Assembly: GCA_002432425.1 (NCBI GenBank)
Contig: DJEL01000047.1
Location: 318 to 26,469, forward strand
Direction: 5' to 3'
Length of the DNA: 26,152 nucleotides
From: Lachnospiraceae bacterium UBA5899
GTDB lineage: Bacteria > Bacillota > Clostridia > Lachnospirales > Lachnospiraceae
This document shows positions 23,983 through 26,152 of the stretch, one piece after another; positions within the stretch are counted from its first letter, which is position 1; every line of letters starts with the position of its first letter. The notes under the pieces were generated by a model that was not told the DNA's origin, ran no database searches, and worked only from the letters and a program-made list of their open reading frames with translations. Both the position numbers and the translations under genes were made by a program.

Positions 23983-24060
23983 GCCGGAAAAACATTTTAT
24001 TACCGTCTGCTGCCTTTCAGCACCGGCAAAACACTTCCTTACCGTCCGCCGCTTTTCAAC
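23983..24060 (-). repeat. imperfect 39-bp tandem repeat in the ABC operon leader
   Basis: Two 39-bp copies (23983-24021 and 24022-24060) lie head to tail between the promoter and the ATPase start. They share CCGG, AAAACA, TTACCGTC and TTTCA blocks, with about three quarters of positions the same. Part of the pattern (GTCTGCAAGGC) may begin again after 24060. The roughly 130-base leader contains no gene that I can support. Confidence 0.6.
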
Positions 24061-24107
24061 GTCTGCAAGGCTTTTGCCCCGTCCGGTAAACGGGTGCCTT
24101 TTATCGC

Positions 24108-24136
24108 ATTATAACAGAGGTTTGCCTTTCTCACAA
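24108..24136 (-). promoter_or_regulatory. promoter of the three-gene ABC unit
   Basis: TTGTGA (24131-24136) and a perfect TATAAT (24108-24113) have a 17-bp spacer. The -35 box lies 9 bases past the T-run of the etfA terminator. Transcription would start near 24101, giving a leader of about 130 bases that contains the tandem repeat. Confidence 0.7.
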
Positions 24137-24144
24137 GAAAAATC

Positions 24145-24176
24145 AAAAAAGGCCCCGGAGCTTATGCTCCGAAGCC
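24145..24176 (-). terminator. rho-independent terminator of bcd-etfB-etfA
   Basis: Read leftward, GGCTTCGGAGC, an ATAA loop and GCTCCGGGGCC form an 11-bp stem with two wobble pairs, followed by TTTTTT. It lies 25 bases after the etfA stop codon and ends the butyryl-CoA dehydrogenase transcript. Confidence 0.92.
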
Positions 24177-24200
24177 TCTTAGGAATTCATTGTCCGGTTA

Positions 24201-25250
24201 TTACTGAACCTTTGCTGCCTTTGCTTCTTTAATCTTCTCGGTCAGCATGGGAACAATCTTGTTTAAGTCGCCTACGATGCCGTAGTCAGCTACGTCAAAG
24301 ATAGGAGCGGTCTCATCTTTGTTAATAGCAATGATGAGGTCGGATTCTTCCATACCTGCCAGGTGCTGGATAGCACCGGAAATACCGATTGCAAAGTATA
24401 CGTTGGGACGAACGGTCTTACCGGTCTGTCCAACCTGAAGGTCTTTGGACTTCCAGCCTGCATCTACAACTGCACGGGAGCAGCTTACGGTGCCGCCGAT
24501 TGCTTCTGCAAGATCGTCCAAGAGTTTGAAGTTTTCAGCACTGCCAACGCCACGTCCGCCGGAAACCAAAATCTTAGCATCCATGATATCAGCTACGTCG
24601 TTTACAGTCTTAACAACTTTAAGGATTTCTACATACTTGTTGTCGGGAGTAAATCCGGGATTGAACTCTTCGATTACAGCTTTTCTGCCTGCTTCCTTGG
24701 GAAGCTTCTGCATAACACCGGGACGTACGGTTGCCATCTGAGGACGGAATTCCGGACATGCGATGGTTGCGATGGTGTTACCGCCAAATGCTGGACGGGT
24801 CATAAGGAGCTGATTGTGAAGCTGTTCCTTGCCGGGAATCGGGTTGATAGGGAAATCACCGATTTCAAGCTGTGTACAGTCTGCTGTCAGACCTGTATGA
24901 ATTCTTGCTGATACACGGGGACCTAAGTCACGGCCGATTGCAGTTGCACCTACAAGGAATACATCGGGTTTGTACTTCTTAATAACGGATGCCAGTGCAT
25001 GTGCATAAGGCTCTGTTCTGTATTCTTTTAATTCCGGATCGTCTACTACGATAACTCTGTCTGCGCCGTACTCGCCAAGTTCGTCTGCAAGGTTCTTTAC
25101 ATTGCTGCCGACAAGTACTGCAGTTACATCTGTACCTAAAGCATTTGCAAGGTCTTTGCCCTTTCCGATCAGTTCAAAAGCGATGTTGTTGATTTCGTTG
25201 TCAACCTGCTGAGCAAAGACATATACGCCTTTATATTCTTCTAAATTCAT
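24201..25250 (-). CDS. etfA: electron transfer flavoprotein alpha subunit
   Basis: EtfA carries the mobile FAD of the EtfAB-butyryl-CoA dehydrogenase complex. In clostridia this complex couples crotonyl-CoA reduction to reduction of ferredoxin by NADH. The 349 residues start at the ATG at 25250, preceded by AGGAAGAGG; a GTG 9 bases earlier is too close to that site. The FAD-binding C terminus shows VSGGRGVGSAENFKLLDDLA, GQTGKTVRPNVYFAIGISGA and IIAINKDETAPIFDVADYG (quoted in part), and AIGRDLGPRVSARIHTGLTADCT lies in the middle. The gene follows etfB by 18 bases and is the last of its unit. Confidence 0.96.
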   Translation of the reverse strand: MNLEEYKGVYVFAQQVDNEINNIAFELIGKGKDLANALGTDVTAVLVGSNVKNLADELGEYGADRVIVVDDPELKEYRTEPYAHALASVIKKYKPDVFLVGATAIGRDLGPRVSARIHTGLTADCTQLEIGDFPINPIPGKEQLHNQLLMTRPAFGGNTIATIACPEFRPQMATVRPGVMQKLPKEAGRKAVIEEFNPGFTPDNKYVEILKVVKTVNDVADIMDAKILVSGGRGVGSAENFKLLDDLAEAIGGTVSCSRAVVDAGWKSKDLQVGQTGKTVRPNVYFAIGISGAIQHLAGMEESDLIIAINKDETAPIFDVADYGIVGDLNKIVPMLTEKIKEAKAAKVQ

Positions 25251-25268
25251 TGTCCACACCTCTTCCTG

Positions 25269-26051
25269 TTAGATAACATGTTTTTCTTTTAACTTGTTCA
25301 TGATATACTCTACAGATTCTGTAGGATCCAGAGTAACCTTTTCGCCGGCACCCTTTCTTACCTTATCAGAAGCCTTTGCAATCTTGGTAGGGGAACCGTT
25401 CAGACCAAGGTTGGAGTCCTCAACATCAACTAAGTTTGCTCTGCCCCATACGGTAATGTCAGCTTTGCAAGCCTTGAAAATTCCGCCCGGAGTCATGTAA
25501 CGGGGCTCATTTAATTCTGCAAGTGCAGTAATCAGACAAGGCATCTTAGCTTTCAGTACATGATATCTGTCATCGAACTGACGCTCTACGATAACGCTGT
25601 CGCCTTCTACGTCGATTTTCTGAGCATAGGAGATAACAGGAATGTTTAAGTGTTCGGAAATCTGAGGACCTACCTGAGCGGTATCGCCGTCGATTGCCTG
25701 ACGTCCTGTGATAATTAAATCATAGTCTAAGTTGCGGATGGCACCTGCCAGTGTCTGACTGGTAGCCCAGGTATCAGCACCGCCGAGTACACGGTCGGTA
25801 ACGAGGATACCCTTATCTGCGCCCATGGCGATTGCTTCGCGAAGTACATCTTCAGCCTTGGGAAGACCCATGGTGATAACAGTAACTTCTGCGCCGTATT
25901 TATCTTTTAATCTTAATGCTGCTTCCAGACCTGCTTTGTCATCAGGGTTCATGATTGTCAGCATGGCACCTCTGTCCAGTGTTCCGTCGGGATTGAACTT
26001 AACGCCGCCCTTGGTATCAGGTACCTGTTTTACACAAACAACGATTTTCAT
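25269..26051 (-). CDS. etfB: electron transfer flavoprotein beta subunit
   Basis: EtfB, at 260 residues, pairs with EtfA. In bifurcating complexes it holds the second FAD, where electrons from NADH split toward ferredoxin and crotonyl-CoA. The opening KIVVCVKQVPDTKGGVKFNPDGT, the NPDDKAGLEAALRLKD stretch and the nucleotide-binding GRQAIDGDTAQVGPQ are clear family features. AAGGAG precedes the ATG. It lies 23 bases after the bcd stop codon. The bifurcating role is inferred from the bcd neighbour and the anaerobic butyrate genes nearby; specific residues were not tested. Confidence 0.96.
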   Translation of the reverse strand: MKIVVCVKQVPDTKGGVKFNPDGTLDRGAMLTIMNPDDKAGLEAALRLKDKYGAEVTVITMGLPKAEDVLREAIAMGADKGILVTDRVLGGADTWATSQTLAGAIRNLDYDLIITGRQAIDGDTAQVGPQISEHLNIPVISYAQKIDVEGDSVIVERQFDDRYHVLKAKMPCLITALAELNEPRYMTPGGIFKACKADITVWGRANLVDVEDSNLGLNGSPTKIAKASDKVRKGAGEKVTLDPTESVEYIMNKLKEKHVI

Positions 26052-26074
26052 TGTATTTCACTCCTTATCCATTT

Positions 26075-26152
26075 TTATTTAAGCAGGGCACCAGAGATAA
26101 CCATTCTCTGAACTTCGCTGGTACCTTCATAGATCTCGGTAATCTTAGCATC
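26075..26152 (-). CDS. bcd: C-terminal end of an acyl-CoA dehydrogenase, probably butyryl-CoA dehydrogenase (partial)
   Basis: Only the last 25 codons lie in the window. They read DAKITEIYEGTSEVQRMVIS followed by GALLK and a TAA stop. The IYEGTSEVQRMVI stretch is the conserved C-terminal helix end of short-chain acyl-CoA dehydrogenases. The position just before etfB makes butyryl-CoA dehydrogenase the likely identity. The rest of the gene, and probably more of the crotonyl-CoA pathway, continues past the right edge. Confidence 0.88.
   Translation of the reverse strand, partial: DAKITEIYEGTSEVQRMVISGALLK

Noticed and set aside
23983..24060. CRISPR-like repeats
   Set aside because: Only two imperfect copies, directly abutting with no spacers and no cas genes nearby.

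Overview
The window is about 26 kb of chromosome from an anaerobic, butyrate-forming Firmicute, most likely a member of the Lachnospiraceae. The evidence is the gene content (ptb-buk, bcd-etfB-etfA, a RibU-type ECF substrate protein under an FMN riboswitch, secA-prfB), strong GGAGG-type ribosome binding sites, and sigma-A promoters that almost all have 17-bp spacers. The species cannot be named from sequence alone. No prophage, insertion sequence or CRISPR array is visible. It reads as core genome with a few lineage-specific membrane genes.

Left edge (1-2244): a leftward tRNA gene, probably tRNA-Ser, is cut by the window edge. Next to it a rightward gene encodes a cytoplasmic LacI-type sugar-sensor domain joined to a diguanylate cyclase. 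Positions 2267-8170 form a long leftward gene cluster, read in the order YcxB-like protein, tsaE, tsaB, rimI, a small zinc-ribbon protein, rnz, an anchored protein of unknown function, tsaD, ispD. Much of it concerns tRNA maturation: t6A37 synthesis by TsaE, TsaB and TsaD, and 3' trimming by RNase Z. The convergent cyclase gene and ispD carry their terminators inside each other's coding ends.

Positions 8232-12230 hold leftward mscL (with an added zinc ribbon), ribU behind an FMN riboswitch and terminator, and tex. A divergent promoter pair then drives two small rightward membrane-protein genes (12393-13521). Leftward secA and prfB follow; prfB needs a +1 programmed frameshift at an in-frame TGA.

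The right third is energy metabolism with a transporter locus between its parts. ptb-buk (17494-19540) converts butyryl-CoA to butyrate and ATP. bcd-etfB-etfA (24201 to the right edge) makes butyryl-CoA from crotonyl-CoA. Between them is a three-gene ABC locus (19643-23972): an ATPase, a 528-residue anchored extracytoplasmic protein, and an unusual permease made of one full and one shortened ABC-2 unit. This locus has its own promoter and an imperfect 39-bp tandem repeat in its leader. It is the least explained part of the window and the best candidate for an undescribed system.

All functions are read from protein motifs and neighbours. Promoters, terminators and hairpins were found by eye. 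No alignment or database search was run.
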